Shown here: in pieces, positions 36,179 to 45,198 of the stretch
Position numbering within the stretch: position 1 is the first letter of the stretch
Layout: each line of letters opens with the position of its first letter
Assembly (NCBI RefSeq): GCF_003614185.1
Contig: NZ_KZ987724.1
Coordinates: 4,879,556-4,943,555 of the forward strand
Direction of reading: 5' to 3'
Origin: Paenibacillus aceti
Lineage (GTDB): Bacteria > Bacillota > Bacilli > Paenibacillales > Paenibacillaceae
Length of the DNA stretch: 64,000 nucleotides
Made by a program: the position numbers and the translations under genes
The notes under the pieces: generated by a model
The model's database searches: none
Seen by the model: only the letters and a program-made list of their open reading frames with translations
What the model was told of the DNA's origin: nothing

Positions 36179-36203
36179 AGTTCAAAAGGTCGCTTTTGAT
36201 CAC
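36179..36203. repeat. Partial second copy of the element terminus
   Basis: A direct repeat of the left end at 35986-36011, differing by one A in the A-run, immediately after the first element. Confidence 0.7.
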
Positions 36204-36446
36204 GCGTTTTTAAGACAGCCATTTGTTTATGTTCCGTTTTGTTATGCTTTAATTGTATATGGATTCTGCGGCGGGGATAACGGGCTTAAGATGGTTTCTG
36301 AACTAGACCTTAGTCGGGCTAAAGTGCTCGCCACGAGACCGGGGAGAAATAATAAATGCGGTAATACAGGCTTAACATAGCAGGATTATACTGGATATAC
36401 GAATAATATTAATAAAAGATAGGAATACGCTTAAGGAGGATACAAC

Positions 36447-37172
36447 ATGGCTGATTTAATTAATTTCGCGCATCGCGGCGCTTCCGCTTACTGCCCGGAG
36501 AATACGATGGCTTCATTTATTCGCGCTATTGAGCTAGGCGCTAGCGGGATCGAAACCGATGTGCAGATGACGAAGGATGGCCGGCTTGTGCTGATCCATG
36601 ATGAGTCTTTGGAACGGACAGCCGGGAAGAAGGCTTGGGTGAAGGACTTGACCTGGGAGGAGCTTCAGACTTTGGACGCCGGAGGCTGGTTCCACGAAGA
36701 TTTCAAGGGGGAGAAGCTGCCTGCGCTGGAGCAATTGCTGGAGCTCGCTAGCGACAAGGATATCATCGTCAATATCGAGCTGAAGAATGGATTTTTTCAA
36801 TATCCAGAATTAGAACAAAAGGTTATCGACATGGTTAGACACTACGGAATGGCGGAACGGACGATTATTTCCGGGTTCAATCATTATTCCTTGCAGGAGT
36901 GTCACCGGATCGCGCCGGACATCCGTACGGGCATTCTTTATATGGAAGGTTTGTACGAGCCATGGGATTACGCGAAGCGGATTGGGGCCGATGCGCTGCA
37001 TGCCTATATGTATGCGTTGACACCCGAGCTGGTGGCCGAGGCGGGCAGACATGGTGTGGCGTATCACCCTTTTACAGTGAATGAAGAGAGTATGATGAAG
37101 TCTTTGATTGCGGCAGGGGTAGCGGGCATCATTACCGATTACCCGGATAAGCTGGCTAAGCTATTAAGTTAA
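36447..37172 (+). CDS. Glycerophosphodiester phosphodiesterase (UgpQ-like, cytosolic)
   Basis: A 241-residue TIM-barrel enzyme that hydrolyses glycerophosphodiesters to glycerol-3-phosphate and an alcohol. The catalytic motifs are present: FAHRGASAYCPENT with the catalytic His, GIETDVQMTKDG with metal ligands Glu and Asp, and VLIHDESLERT with the second His. There is no signal peptide, so it probably acts in the cytosol. TTAAGGAGG precedes ATG. The MFS gene 16 bases downstream is probably co-transcribed. Confidence 0.93.
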   Translation: MADLINFAHRGASAYCPENTMASFIRAIELGASGIETDVQMTKDGRLVLIHDESLERTAGKKAWVKDLTWEELQTLDAGGWFHEDFKGEKLPALEQLLELASDKDIIVNIELKNGFFQYPELEQKVIDMVRHYGMAERTIISGFNHYSLQECHRIAPDIRTGILYMEGLYEPWDYAKRIGADALHAYMYALTPELVAEAGRHGVAYHPFTVNEESMMKSLIAAGVAGIITDYPDKLAKLLS

Positions 37173-37188
37173 TAAGGGGCGTGACCGA

Positions 37189-38400
37189 ATGAAGAAAACC
37201 TGGCTGCTGGGACTCGGTTTTTTTAGCATCAGCTTGACCTGGGCGCTATATAATGCGTTTGTACCGCTGTTCTTGGATAACTACTTGAAGAGCACGGCCA
37301 TGATTGGGTTTATGATGACGATTGATAATTATTTTGCGATGTTTCTACAGCCATGGATCGGTCACCGTAGTGATAGAACGAATACGAGATATGGGCGAAG
37401 GATGCCGTATCTGTTAATTGGAATGCCGCTTGGCGCGGCGTTCGCAGCACTTATTCCCTGGCATACAGGCTTCTTCACGCTAGTATTGTTCATGGTGCTG
37501 ATGAATCTGTCGATGAGCTTGTTCCGGTCTCCGACGGTTGCATTAATGCCGGACATTACAGAGGAGGAGAACCGCACAAAGGCTAACGGAATTATTAATT
37601 TCATGGGCGGTATCGGGTCTGTGCTGGCTTTTGGCGTGGGCTCCAAGCTGTATGGGATCAGTTCTTATATGCCGTTCCTGTTTGCAGGCATCGTGATGCT
37701 GGTGGCGCTAGTCGTGCTGAAGGCAGTCATCCGAGAGCCGATTACACTGCAGAGCACAGGGGAGGCGGCAAAGCCGATCCGTCCGATCTCCATCAAGGAG
37801 GAGTTGAACCGCACGACGCTGTTCATCTTGGGTGCGATTTTCTTCTGGTTTGTAGCCTATCAGGGAGTTGAAGCATTATTCACTCTATATGGTACAAAAT
37901 ATATCGGCATGACCGATAGCGAGGCCTCGTTCTCGTTGACCTTCTTCTCGCTGGCTTTTCTCTTGTTCGCTCTGCCGAGTGGCTGGCTGGGGGCCAGGTA
38001 TGGGAAGAAGAGGATCATCTCTATCGGTGTAAGCGGCCTCGTTCTCATTTTTGGCTCGCTGATATTCGTGGAGTCGGTGTTATGGCTGCGCGTGCTGCTG
38101 ATTGTCGGCGGGATTTTCTGGGCCTGCATCAACATTAACTCGTATCCCTGGGTTATCTCCACAGGCCGTGAAGAGAGTATCGGTACGCGGACAGGGATCT
38201 ATTATTTTGTCTCATCTCTGGCAGCCATCACCTCACCTCCACTACTGGGTTGGGTCATCGACATATTCGGGTACTCCGCGCTGTTCGTATGCGCCTCGGT
38301 CGGTATGCTGCTTGCCTTGGCCTGTCTGTTCGGAGCCGCTGGCGAAGGGAAGTCCTCCGGGCAGAAGCCGCAGGATGGGGCTCGGGTGCCACTGAGTTAA
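37189..38400 (+). CDS. MFS transporter (sugar/GPH-like)
   Basis: A 403-residue major facilitator with about 12 TM helices. The intracellular loop 2-3 motif is HRSDRTNTRYGRRMPYL, characteristic of SLC45/GPH-like carriers. The second half repeats the pattern (GWLGARYGKKRII). It follows a GDPD gene and may move a phosphodiester or sugar, but the substrate cannot be read from the sequence. Confidence 0.85.
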   Translation: MKKTWLLGLGFFSISLTWALYNAFVPLFLDNYLKSTAMIGFMMTIDNYFAMFLQPWIGHRSDRTNTRYGRRMPYLLIGMPLGAAFAALIPWHTGFFTLVLFMVLMNLSMSLFRSPTVALMPDITEEENRTKANGIINFMGGIGSVLAFGVGSKLYGISSYMPFLFAGIVMLVALVVLKAVIREPITLQSTGEAAKPIRPISIKEELNRTTLFILGAIFFWFVAYQGVEALFTLYGTKYIGMTDSEASFSLTFFSLAFLLFALPSGWLGARYGKKRIISIGVSGLVLIFGSLIFVESVLWLRVLLIVGGIFWACININSYPWVISTGREESIGTRTGIYYFVSSLAAITSPPLLGWVIDIFGYSALFVCASVGMLLALACLFGAAGEGKSSGQKPQDGARVPLS

Positions 38401-38406
38401 AACAGA

Positions 38407-38452
38407 AAATGCACCTGTATCTAAGGAGAAATCCTTGGTACAGGTGCATTTG
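38407..38452. terminator. Palindromic terminator after MFS gene
   Basis: AAATGCACCTGTA pairs with TACAGGTGCATTT, with an inner AGGA/TCCT stem. The flanking A and T runs are short, so it could work in either direction. Confidence 0.7.
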
Positions 38453-38488
38453 TGTATTAGCTGCTGGAGAAACTAGGCTCTAATGAAC

Positions 38489-38673
38489 TCTAACGAAACG
38501 TGGTATCGCTATTCACGCCCAAAAGCGGCGCTGGGAATTGTAACGAACCTGGGTAACCTTATTTAGCCCAAATTGTCAACTAAACTCGTTTTTTGCTCAA
38601 ATAACGCTATGGTGTTTCGTTAGGTTCGAAATGGCTCTGTTTTTGAGCAAATAACGCTATGGAGTTTCGTTAG
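38489..38673. repeat. Intergenic quartet repeat, CTAACGAAAC family (locus C)
   Basis: Copies lie at 38489-38512 and 38539-38562 (forward; the second is degenerate), 38599-38623 and 38649-38673 (inverted), spaced 50, 60 and 50 bp. It sits between the convergent MFS and ycnI-like genes. Confidence 0.85.
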
Positions 38674-38675
38674 AA

Positions 38676-39395
38676 TTACCGTTTAGATTTGCGAATGGCC
38701 AGGATCAGTGCTGCGGCAGACAAGATGAGCGCCACTGAAGCTATAACGGTAGCTATCCGCCCAGAAGGCTGCTCAGCGGTTGCGGTTGTCTTTGCTTTGT
38801 CTGGAGCGGCTGCGCTGCTTGTATCCTTGCTGCCAGTATCGAGGGCGTTCGATTGGCTGCCGGAATCGCTGGCGGTATCATGATGATCATGCCCCGGGGT
38901 CAGAGTAGTGCCCGCTTCAGGATCATTGGTAATGACCGTGATGGAATGCGGCTTATCCGAGTCTGCTTCGCCCGTCCATTCGACGATACTCCCGTCACTA
39001 TAATATTGGAAGGCATCCCAGGCCAGGTTCGCTTCCCTGTCGGGGTTTTTGCCGACGAATTCGAATTTCTGGAACTCCCCGGGGCCGATCCCGTCCTTCT
39101 CAGCCGACCAGGATACCGTTGTGATTCTGCCCGCCTCATCCTTCGTCAGCTCCACCTCCCAGTCCGGGACCGGACGATACTGTTTGAAGTCGAAGCCTTC
39201 CGGGACCTTTAATGCGACTTTGGTTGTCGGGAGGTCCTTTTCCGATGGAATCTTGATGCTGTAGGTTTCCCAAGAGCCGGGGGCCGAGCTGCTAGGCGAT
39301 ACGGTAACATGGGCGCTGGCATTTGCAGAGAATAGGACAAAGAATAGAGCAGTTGCAGATAATATCGCTGTTAATTTTGCATGAGTTTTCTTCAT
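38676..39395 (-). CDS. ycnI: YcnI-like copper-binding protein (DUF1775)
   Basis: A 239-residue exported, membrane-anchored protein. A signal peptide ends near ANASA, leaving an N-terminal His (AHVTVSPSSSAPGSW), the copper ligand in YcnI-type domains. A DUF1775 domain (about 28-165) follows, then a Thr/Ala-rich linker with a short HDHHD segment and a C-terminal TM helix with basic tail. It follows the YcnJ-like gene, as in B. subtilis ycnJ-ycnI. Confidence 0.88.
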   Translation of the reverse strand: MKKTHAKLTAILSATALFFVLFSANASAHVTVSPSSSAPGSWETYSIKIPSEKDLPTTKVALKVPEGFDFKQYRPVPDWEVELTKDEAGRITTVSWSAEKDGIGPGEFQKFEFVGKNPDREANLAWDAFQYYSDGSIVEWTGEADSDKPHSITVITNDPEAGTTLTPGHDHHDTASDSGSQSNALDTGSKDTSSAAAPDKAKTTATAEQPSGRIATVIASVALILSAAALILAIRKSKR

Positions 39396-39416
39396 AATGG
39401 GTTAGCTCCTTATATT

Positions 39417-41147
39417 TTAATTACCGACCTGTAGAATGAGATCATGATCGATGGAATCCAGTGTGGATAATAGAATATGGACATGAACATTCCATTTCCC
39501 ACCCATGGTGATGATTTCTTCTGCCTCCAAGGGGGCGGAACCGGGCATTTCAATCTGGATGACACCCATATCCATCTCCCTTGAAGTCAGGCTTAGTGTG
39601 ACTTGCTCGATGTTATCCAGGCTGGCTCCGCTGGGGTCCTGGACACTCAGGCTAAAAAGATTCTGCCCGACACTATTCGGGCTGATGCTCATTGAGATCC
39701 GGTAGCCGCCGTCCGTAATGGCCTGCAGATTGGCCGGGCCTGGAGCAGAGGCGGCCGTAGGGAGATTGCCCAGAACTGCTGCGAGCACAAGAACAATGGC
39801 TCCGAGGCCAAATTCGTACCATACACCGCGACCGAGCGGCTTGTTGCCCTTTCTGCCGCGCATGAATGCGGGTAGGGCCAGAGCCAGCATGATAAGCATA
39901 AGTGATAATTTGGCCAGTAGGACAAGCCCGTAGCCAGTATACAGCAGCGCATGCATAGTTGGGATATGCAGGGCACCTCCATAGATGCCGGTCAATAGCA
40001 GCATAATGACGCAGATGGAGGCCATCAGAGAGAAGCGGCGAATCATTTGCCAATAGAGCGGCTTGTAGCTCTCTAACCGTTCGGTTTGCTTGCGTACGGT
40101 TGGAAGCAGCAGGGCCATCGTTAATACTCCGCCAAGCCAGACTGCGGAAGCGAGCAGATGGATGAAATCCGCACCTCCTGCGAGCAGCTTGTTATCGGCG
40201 GCTGCTGCATGGCCGATGAAGGCCTTGGCGAGCATCAGACCCGCGCAGGCGATCAGAACGAGCCAGCCCCACATCTGCTCCCATCCAGTGAGTCTGGCGG
40301 TGGATTTGTCCGCTCCTCCAGGCTGCGCCGGACTATCTCGCTGCTCTGAAATGGTATAGCTTAGCCCCATTATGAATATGGCGAGCAGCAATACCTGAAT
40401 CGCTTGCCAGGTCCAGATTTGCCCGAAGCTGGTATAACGCAGCGTCTCTTGCAGCAAATCTATATCCCAGGCGTTGATCCAGGAGACGCCTGCATCATTG
40501 GCTGTCTGCTGGGGCAGGCTGAGCAGGACGCCGATTACGGTGGCGGCGAGTCCAATATAGAGGAGCAGCAGGCTACGCTGCTGCAAAGTCTCGCTCATGC
40601 GAAGCTGCTTCGCCGGGAACAGTAGCAGGCGGAACAGCACGGTGCCGATGCACAGGCTGATCCCGATGTAGAACAGCCAGCGGATCAGAATCAGGCTGCC
40701 AGGGGGTAGTGAGATATCCTTTGCAGCGGGGGAGTGCATATTAAAGCTGCTGCCCTCCGCGCCAATTCCGAACGGGATCGTCCCGCTGATGGCATGACCG
40801 TCGCTGGAGACAGCTCTCCATTTGATCGTATAGATTCCGCTTGCCAAGTCGCTCTTCAAGCTGGCTACTAGCTGTTCAGGCTGATCCGGGTGGACTGTGG
40901 CGTCGTCCTGATCGGCAGGCCGACCGTCAGGCCCGGTCACTGTGATAGAATAGAACGCCTGTTCAATCGGTTCATTGAAGGTGATAATAACTTCCTCAGG
41001 AGGTAGTTCCAGAATGCCATTCGCTGCCGGGGAGGAAGAGATGACGGTAGCGTGAGCTGCGACCTGCCCGGAGGGGATGCCCCATAGTATGCCTGTCAAT
41101 ATGAACAATGGAAGTAATCGGAATTGAAGATTCCTATAAGTTCGCAT
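39417..41147 (-). CDS. ycnJ: CopC-CopD fusion copper importer (YcnJ-like)
   Basis: A 576-residue protein. After a signal peptide (cleaved near VAAHA) comes a CopC beta-barrel domain starting HATVISSSPAANG, with the N-terminal His as copper ligand. A multi-TM CopD domain (about residues 150-440) follows, then a C-terminal extracytoplasmic domain of the FixH/YtkA-like type (LSVQDPSGASLDNIEQ). It probably brings copper across the membrane for oxidases such as QoxB. No YcnK repressor gene is next to it. Confidence 0.88.
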   Translation of the reverse strand: MRTYRNLQFRLLPLFILTGILWGIPSGQVAAHATVISSSPAANGILELPPEEVIITFNEPIEQAFYSITVTGPDGRPADQDDATVHPDQPEQLVASLKSDLASGIYTIKWRAVSSDGHAISGTIPFGIGAEGSSFNMHSPAAKDISLPPGSLILIRWLFYIGISLCIGTVLFRLLLFPAKQLRMSETLQQRSLLLLYIGLAATVIGVLLSLPQQTANDAGVSWINAWDIDLLQETLRYTSFGQIWTWQAIQVLLLAIFIMGLSYTISEQRDSPAQPGGADKSTARLTGWEQMWGWLVLIACAGLMLAKAFIGHAAAADNKLLAGGADFIHLLASAVWLGGVLTMALLLPTVRKQTERLESYKPLYWQMIRRFSLMASICVIMLLLTGIYGGALHIPTMHALLYTGYGLVLLAKLSLMLIMLALALPAFMRGRKGNKPLGRGVWYEFGLGAIVLVLAAVLGNLPTAASAPGPANLQAITDGGYRISMSISPNSVGQNLFSLSVQDPSGASLDNIEQVTLSLTSREMDMGVIQIEMPGSAPLEAEEIITMGGKWNVHVHILLSTLDSIDHDLILQVGN

Positions 41148-41312
41148 ACATCAACACCACCTTTTTGTGAAATGCTATGACATTTGTTACAATTAACTTC
41201 AATTTTAAAATTATTTTTTCGGAATGAGTATGGCCATAATGGGCTATTAAATTGCCCTTGCGGCACTAAATATGTCTAAAATCCAACAGTTTATATAAAT
41301 CCGAGCTGTAGT

Positions 41313-41341
41313 TGAGGGAATGGCGCTTACTTTTTATGTTA
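41313..41341 (+). promoter_or_regulatory. Weak candidate promoter for ddh
   Basis: TTGAGG, a 17-bp spacer and TATGTT lie about 70 bp upstream of the ddh start. The -35 and -10 each match about four of six consensus bases. Confidence 0.3.
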
Positions 41342-41409
41342 AATATTTAAAAATGGACAAGATTGAGCTAAAATAAGTGAAGAGCTATTATTTGAAGGAG
41401 GAAGGTTTA

Positions 41410-42387
41410 GTGACATCGACGATTAAAGTAGGCATTGTAGGATACGGAAATTTAGGGCGCGGTGTAGAGAAAGCGATCAAACAAAATCCAGACATCGAAT
41501 TGCGCGCCATTTTCTCAAGAAGAAACCCAGACGATGTAGCGGCTGCAAATGGCGTCGTACATATCTCTGAAATTGAGAAGTACAAGGGCGACATCGACGT
41601 AATGATCCTGTGTGGGGGATCTGCAACCGACCTTCCTCAGCAAGGACCGGAATTCGCGGCTATGTTCAATACGGTCGACAGCTTCGATACCCATGCGAAA
41701 ATTCCGGAGTATTTCGAGCATGTTAATGATGCAGCGACTAAAGGCGGTAACGTCAGCTTGATCTCCACAGGCTGGGACCCAGGTCTGTTCTCGCTCAATC
41801 GTCTGCTTGCCCAATCTATTTTGCCGGAAGGCAAGGAATATACTTTTTGGGGAAGAGGGGTTAGCCAAGGGCACTCCGATGCGATTCGCCGTGTAGCTGG
41901 CGTGAAGAACGGTGTGCAATATACGATTCCTGTGGAGTCCGCAGTGGAACGTGTGCGCAAGGGTGAGAATCCGGAATTGTCCACCCGTGAGAAGCATTTG
42001 CGTGAGTGCTTCGTCGTGGCTGAAGAGGGCGCTGACCTGGCCAAGATCGAGAGCGAAATCAAGGAAATGCCGAACTATTTTGCAGATTATGATACGACCG
42101 TGCATTTCATTAGCGAGGAAGAACTGAAGAAGAATCACTCGGCTATGCCTCATGGCGGTATGGTGCTGAGAAGCGGCAAAACGGGTGAAAATAGCACGCA
42201 AATCTATGAATTTGCGCTTAAATTGGACAGTAATCCGGAATTTACAGCTAGCGTGCTGGTCGCTTATGCGCGTGCAGTATACAAATTGTCCCAAGCTGGA
42301 CAATCGGGAGCGAGAACGGTATTCGATATTCCGTTTGGACTGATGTCCCCGAAATCGCCGGAACAGCTTCGTAAGGAAATTCTGTAA
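41410..42387 (+). CDS. ddh: meso-Diaminopimelate dehydrogenase
   Basis: A 325-residue NADPH-dependent enzyme that reductively aminates tetrahydrodipicolinate to meso-diaminopimelate in one step for lysine and peptidoglycan. It has an N-terminal Rossmann motif (VGIVGYGNLGRGV), the family segment STGWDPGLFSLNR, and SQGHSDAIRRVAGVKNG, which binds substrate. GTG 41410 is preceded by AAGGAGG at 7 bases; the in-frame GTG at 41377 has no ribosome site. It is monocistronic. Confidence 0.94.
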   Translation: MTSTIKVGIVGYGNLGRGVEKAIKQNPDIELRAIFSRRNPDDVAAANGVVHISEIEKYKGDIDVMILCGGSATDLPQQGPEFAAMFNTVDSFDTHAKIPEYFEHVNDAATKGGNVSLISTGWDPGLFSLNRLLAQSILPEGKEYTFWGRGVSQGHSDAIRRVAGVKNGVQYTIPVESAVERVRKGENPELSTREKHLRECFVVAEEGADLAKIESEIKEMPNYFADYDTTVHFISEEELKKNHSAMPHGGMVLRSGKTGENSTQIYEFALKLDSNPEFTASVLVAYARAVYKLSQAGQSGARTVFDIPFGLMSPKSPEQLRKEIL

Positions 42388-42421
42388 CAGCGTGATTCAA
42401 ACCTTCAAGAACATGTAAGAG

Positions 42422-42453
42422 AAGCCTAGGGCCGATAGCCTTAGGCTTTTTTG
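42422..42453 (+). terminator. Rho-independent terminator after ddh
   Basis: AAGCCTAGGGC, loop CGAT, AGCCTTAGGCTT, then a T-run. Confidence 0.85.
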
Positions 42454-42528
42454 TGTGTTGCCCTGGCACGGCGCCCGCTTTTTCCGATTGAATCTCGTGT
42501 ATTTGTCACGTATAATTCATGATGAAAA

Positions 42529-42543
42529 TGATAATCATTATCA
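42529..42543. promoter_or_regulatory. Perfect Fur box
   Basis: TGATAATCATTATCA is a perfect 7-1-7 Fur operator palindrome. It lies only 10 bases upstream of the degenerate AraC-family gene, implying iron repression of the original gene. Confidence 0.85.
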
Positions 42544-42553
42544 CACAATTTGA

Positions 42554-43212
42554 ATGCAGATGAATAATCATGTCCAAATGCTTAAGCATGGGCTTGAGCC
42601 GTTCCAAATGTTATCCATCGGCGTTCCCGTCAAGACGTTTAACGCTTTATGGGAGAGGCATGGAATACAGGAGCATCGGTCGATTTTGAGCGGATCATGG
42701 GAAGTCGGGACTTGCGGGTCTTTCAAGAGAGGATCGGGCCTGCCGTTTCATTTCTGTTGAAGCGCTTTGCGTCTGCTATAGACAAGCCGGGAGCCTCTAA
42801 TCTGGAGCTGGAGTGTCATGCGTTGGAGATATTTATGCTAGCCTGCCGCTTATTCTTGAAAGAGGGAGAGGAGTCCTCCCGGGCTGTAGCGTTGTCGCGG
42901 GATGAGATGGAGAAGCTTCAAGAGGCAAAGCGGATTATGAAAGAGCGGTTAATCGATCCGCCTACGCTGCTGGAATTGTCGCGTCTGATCGGTCTTAACG
43001 ATTATAAGTTGAAGGTCGGCTTTAAGGAGCTATACGGTACGACCGTTTTTGGATATCTGAAAGACGAACGTTTAAAGCAGGCGTTGCTCATGTTGCAGAC
43101 GGGTCGTGTCAATGTAGGTGAAGCAGCATGCGCGGTGGGCTACCTTAACCCCAGTTATCGCCATGTATTCCGGCAAAAAACAGTTCGTTACTTGGAACGA
43201 CGGCCGATTTGA
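42554..43212 (+). pseudogene. Truncated, frameshifted AraC-family regulator (iron/siderophore type)
   Basis: Two overlapping frames preserve only the distal part of a PchR-like AraC regulator. The first frame holds FQMLSIGVPVKTFNALWE, normally about 90-100 residues into such proteins, so the N-terminal sensor is missing. A frameshift follows near 42650-42700. The second frame (from 42649) has ELECHALEIFMLACRLF and the first HTH (LSRLIGLNDYKLKVGFKELY). The last helix is scrambled after VGYLNPSY. The promoter-proximal Fur box is intact, so I infer an internal deletion joined operator to mid-gene. No siderophore genes lie nearby. Confidence 0.75.
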
Positions 43213-43310
43213 TCCGTTCTATACAGGAAGAGTAGGGTGGAGTGGTAGTGGGTTGAGGTAGATGATACAAGGTTAGGGAAGCTTGGTCGCTCTTTGCGAA
43301 GATTTTTTTG

Positions 43311-43500
43311 AAAAAGCCTGCGTCTATGCATCCTTTTACCCGAAAATGGCCCTGTTTAGTAAAAAGCCTGCAAATATGCAGGATTTTTCGATTATCTGCG
43401 TGAAATCGGGTGATTTTCTTCAAAAAGCCTGCATTTTCGCAGGAATTTTCGCAATTTAGGTGTTTCTAGGGATAAAAGCCTGCATTTTTGCATCTTTTTT
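43311..43500. repeat. Intergenic quartet repeat, CCTGC family
   Basis: Copies of AAAAAGCCTGCAnnnnTGC lie at 43311, 43361, 43422 and 43472, all in one orientation because each unit is itself palindromic. The spacing of 50, 61 and 50 bp equals that of the CTAACGAAAC quartets. Confidence 0.8.
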
Positions 43501-43620
43501 ATGCTGGCACGGGTGGGATCTACCTGATTCGTACGAATTGTATATGTTACTTGCTAGGCAAACGGTACTTCACAAGTATCGGCAATTTCACGAAACAAAT
43601 GTTACTCAACAATAAGACGC

Positions 43621-43768
43621 AACTTCGCACTCGGATGGAACTTCCGCAACTAGTCGCAACTTCGCACTCGAACGGAACTATCGCTACTAGATGGAACTAT
43701 ACACTCGGACGGGGTTTTCGCTACTAGTCGCAACTTCGCACTCCAACAGAACTTTCACCGCTAGGCGG
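43621..43768. repeat. Four-unit tandem repeat with exact 37-bp period
   Basis: Units at 43621, 43658, 43695 and 43732 are each 37 bp, starting AACTTCGCACTCGGA and ending near CTACTAGTCGC. They diverge by substitution only. A weaker fifth unit may precede at 43584. There are no unique spacers, so it is not CRISPR. Confidence 0.85.
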
Positions 43769-44217
43769 CGCTAACTCTCCGCAAGATTCCTACATCCATC
43801 CTTTCCACTGTGCTTTTCCTCACAATCTATACCGCAAAAATAGGAATATAACGTCAGTGTAAAAAACGCCACAAGAGAAGTTTAACTTTTCTTTCCTAAA
43901 GTAAGTGATAATAATCACGAAGTGTTCGATGAATTATGACAATTCAGCGAACTTTGACCTGTGGAGGGGTCAATGTGAACAATTATCAAAATCGCTGATT
44001 TTGCTGGAATACGGTCGAATTTGGCTGAATTTGAACATTTGAATAAACAGTGACGGTAAAAAGTGAGAAATAATTGTAATTATTTTTCAATAATGTAATT
44101 TGCTATGAATTGTTATTGTTTAAGAGCTTACCTAACATAGTGGTAGATAATTAATACTACCATCCAAATGAAGATTGGGTGGTGCGTTATATTGCTGGAA
44201 AGGGGTAACGGAATTTT

Positions 44218-45174
44218 ATGAAAAGGAAAGGATTGCTGCTGGCCGTTTTCTCAGCGTTTCTTGTCCTCTTGACCGGTTGTAATTCGCTAGCGGTGTTGAA
44301 CCCTAAGGGGCCGGTAGCGAAGACGCAGTCCAATGTAATTTTGTTCTCGATACTGGTCATGGCGCTAATCTTGCTGGTTGTCTACGTCTTGTACATCTTC
44401 ATGCTTACGAAGTACCGTGCTTCCAAAGCGGCTCCAGACTATGAGCCTCCTCATATTGAGGGTAGCAAATGGCTGGAGATTACCTGGATTACTATTCCGG
44501 TCATTATCGTAGCGATTCTGTCAGTAGTGACAGTTCGGACTACCAATGCATTGGATAAGGTCCCGGCAGGCTATGAAGACCAAAAACCGCTAGTTATTTA
44601 TGCTTCATCCTCAAACTGGAAATGGCATTTCAGCTATCCGGAGGAAGGAATTGAAACCGTTAATTACGTTAATATTCCTACGCACCGTCCGGTTGAGTTC
44701 AGACTTTACTCCTATGGACCGATCACCAGTTTCTGGGTTCCGCAATTGGGCGGTCAGAAGTACGCGATGAGTGATATGGTGACCAAGCTGAATCTTGTTG
44801 CCGAGCATGAAGGCTCATTCATGGGTAAGAACTCCAACTTCTCCGGCGAGGGCTTCGCGGGTATGGAGTTTGAGGTTCTCGCTATGTCTACAGCCAAGTA
44901 TGACGAGTGGGTTAATGATGTTAAGAATACAGCTTCCAAGTTGACGGAAGAACAGTTCGATTCACTACTCGAGACTGCCAAGGTAGGTAGACAGACGTAT
45001 TCCTCGACACATTTGGAATTCCGTCCAGCGCCTGAAGGCGAGCATGGCGGACATAATCATGGCGGAGCATCTGCAGATGATTCACAGGCAGATCACTCGG
45101 AGATGGATCATTCCGAAATGGATATGAGCGATTCTGAACATGGTGAGGCAGATCATGCTTCACACGGAAATTAA
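44218..45174 (+). CDS. qoxA: Cytochrome aa3 quinol oxidase subunit II (QoxA)
   Basis: A 318-residue lipoprotein subunit: lipobox LLTGCNSL, two TM helices (about 43-65 and 85-107), then the cupredoxin-like extracytoplasmic domain (SSNWKWHFSYPEEGI) that in quinol oxidases has lost the CuA ligands. The last ~45 residues are a His/Asp/Met-rich tail (GGHNHGG, HSEMDHSEMDMSD) that looks metal-binding and is not part of the usual domain. It is the first gene of qoxABCD and reduces oxygen with menaquinol while pumping protons. Confidence 0.92.
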   Translation: MKRKGLLLAVFSAFLVLLTGCNSLAVLNPKGPVAKTQSNVILFSILVMALILLVVYVLYIFMLTKYRASKAAPDYEPPHIEGSKWLEITWITIPVIIVAILSVVTVRTTNALDKVPAGYEDQKPLVIYASSSNWKWHFSYPEEGIETVNYVNIPTHRPVEFRLYSYGPITSFWVPQLGGQKYAMSDMVTKLNLVAEHEGSFMGKNSNFSGEGFAGMEFEVLAMSTAKYDEWVNDVKNTASKLTEEQFDSLLETAKVGRQTYSSTHLEFRPAPEGEHGGHNHGGASADDSQADHSEMDHSEMDMSDSEHGEADHASHGN

Positions 45175-45198
45175 GAGGCAGAAGGGAGTAAGCATGAC

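Larger units (their letters stand above)
35956..36446. other. Gene-free region between pspC and GDPD gene
   Basis: The left half is the repeat element and its partial copy. The rest (36211-36446) contains no recognisable gene or RNA family; it carries the promoter of the GDPD gene. Confidence 0.5.
43213..44217. other. 1-kb gene-free region upstream of qoxA
   Basis: It contains the CCTGC quartet, the 37-bp tandem array, an AT-rich upstream region (43870-44217) with a palindrome GTGATAATAATCAC at 43905 and a small GGTAG/CTACC hairpin near 44148-44167. I could not fix the qox promoter. Confidence 0.6.

Noticed and set aside
43488-43727. 79-codon open frame upstream of qox
   Set aside because: It reads through the CCTGC and 37-bp repeats, has no ribosome site and no protein-like pattern.
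43621-43768. Possible CRISPR array
   Set aside because: Units are contiguous and degenerate with no unique spacers, and no cas genes occur in the window.
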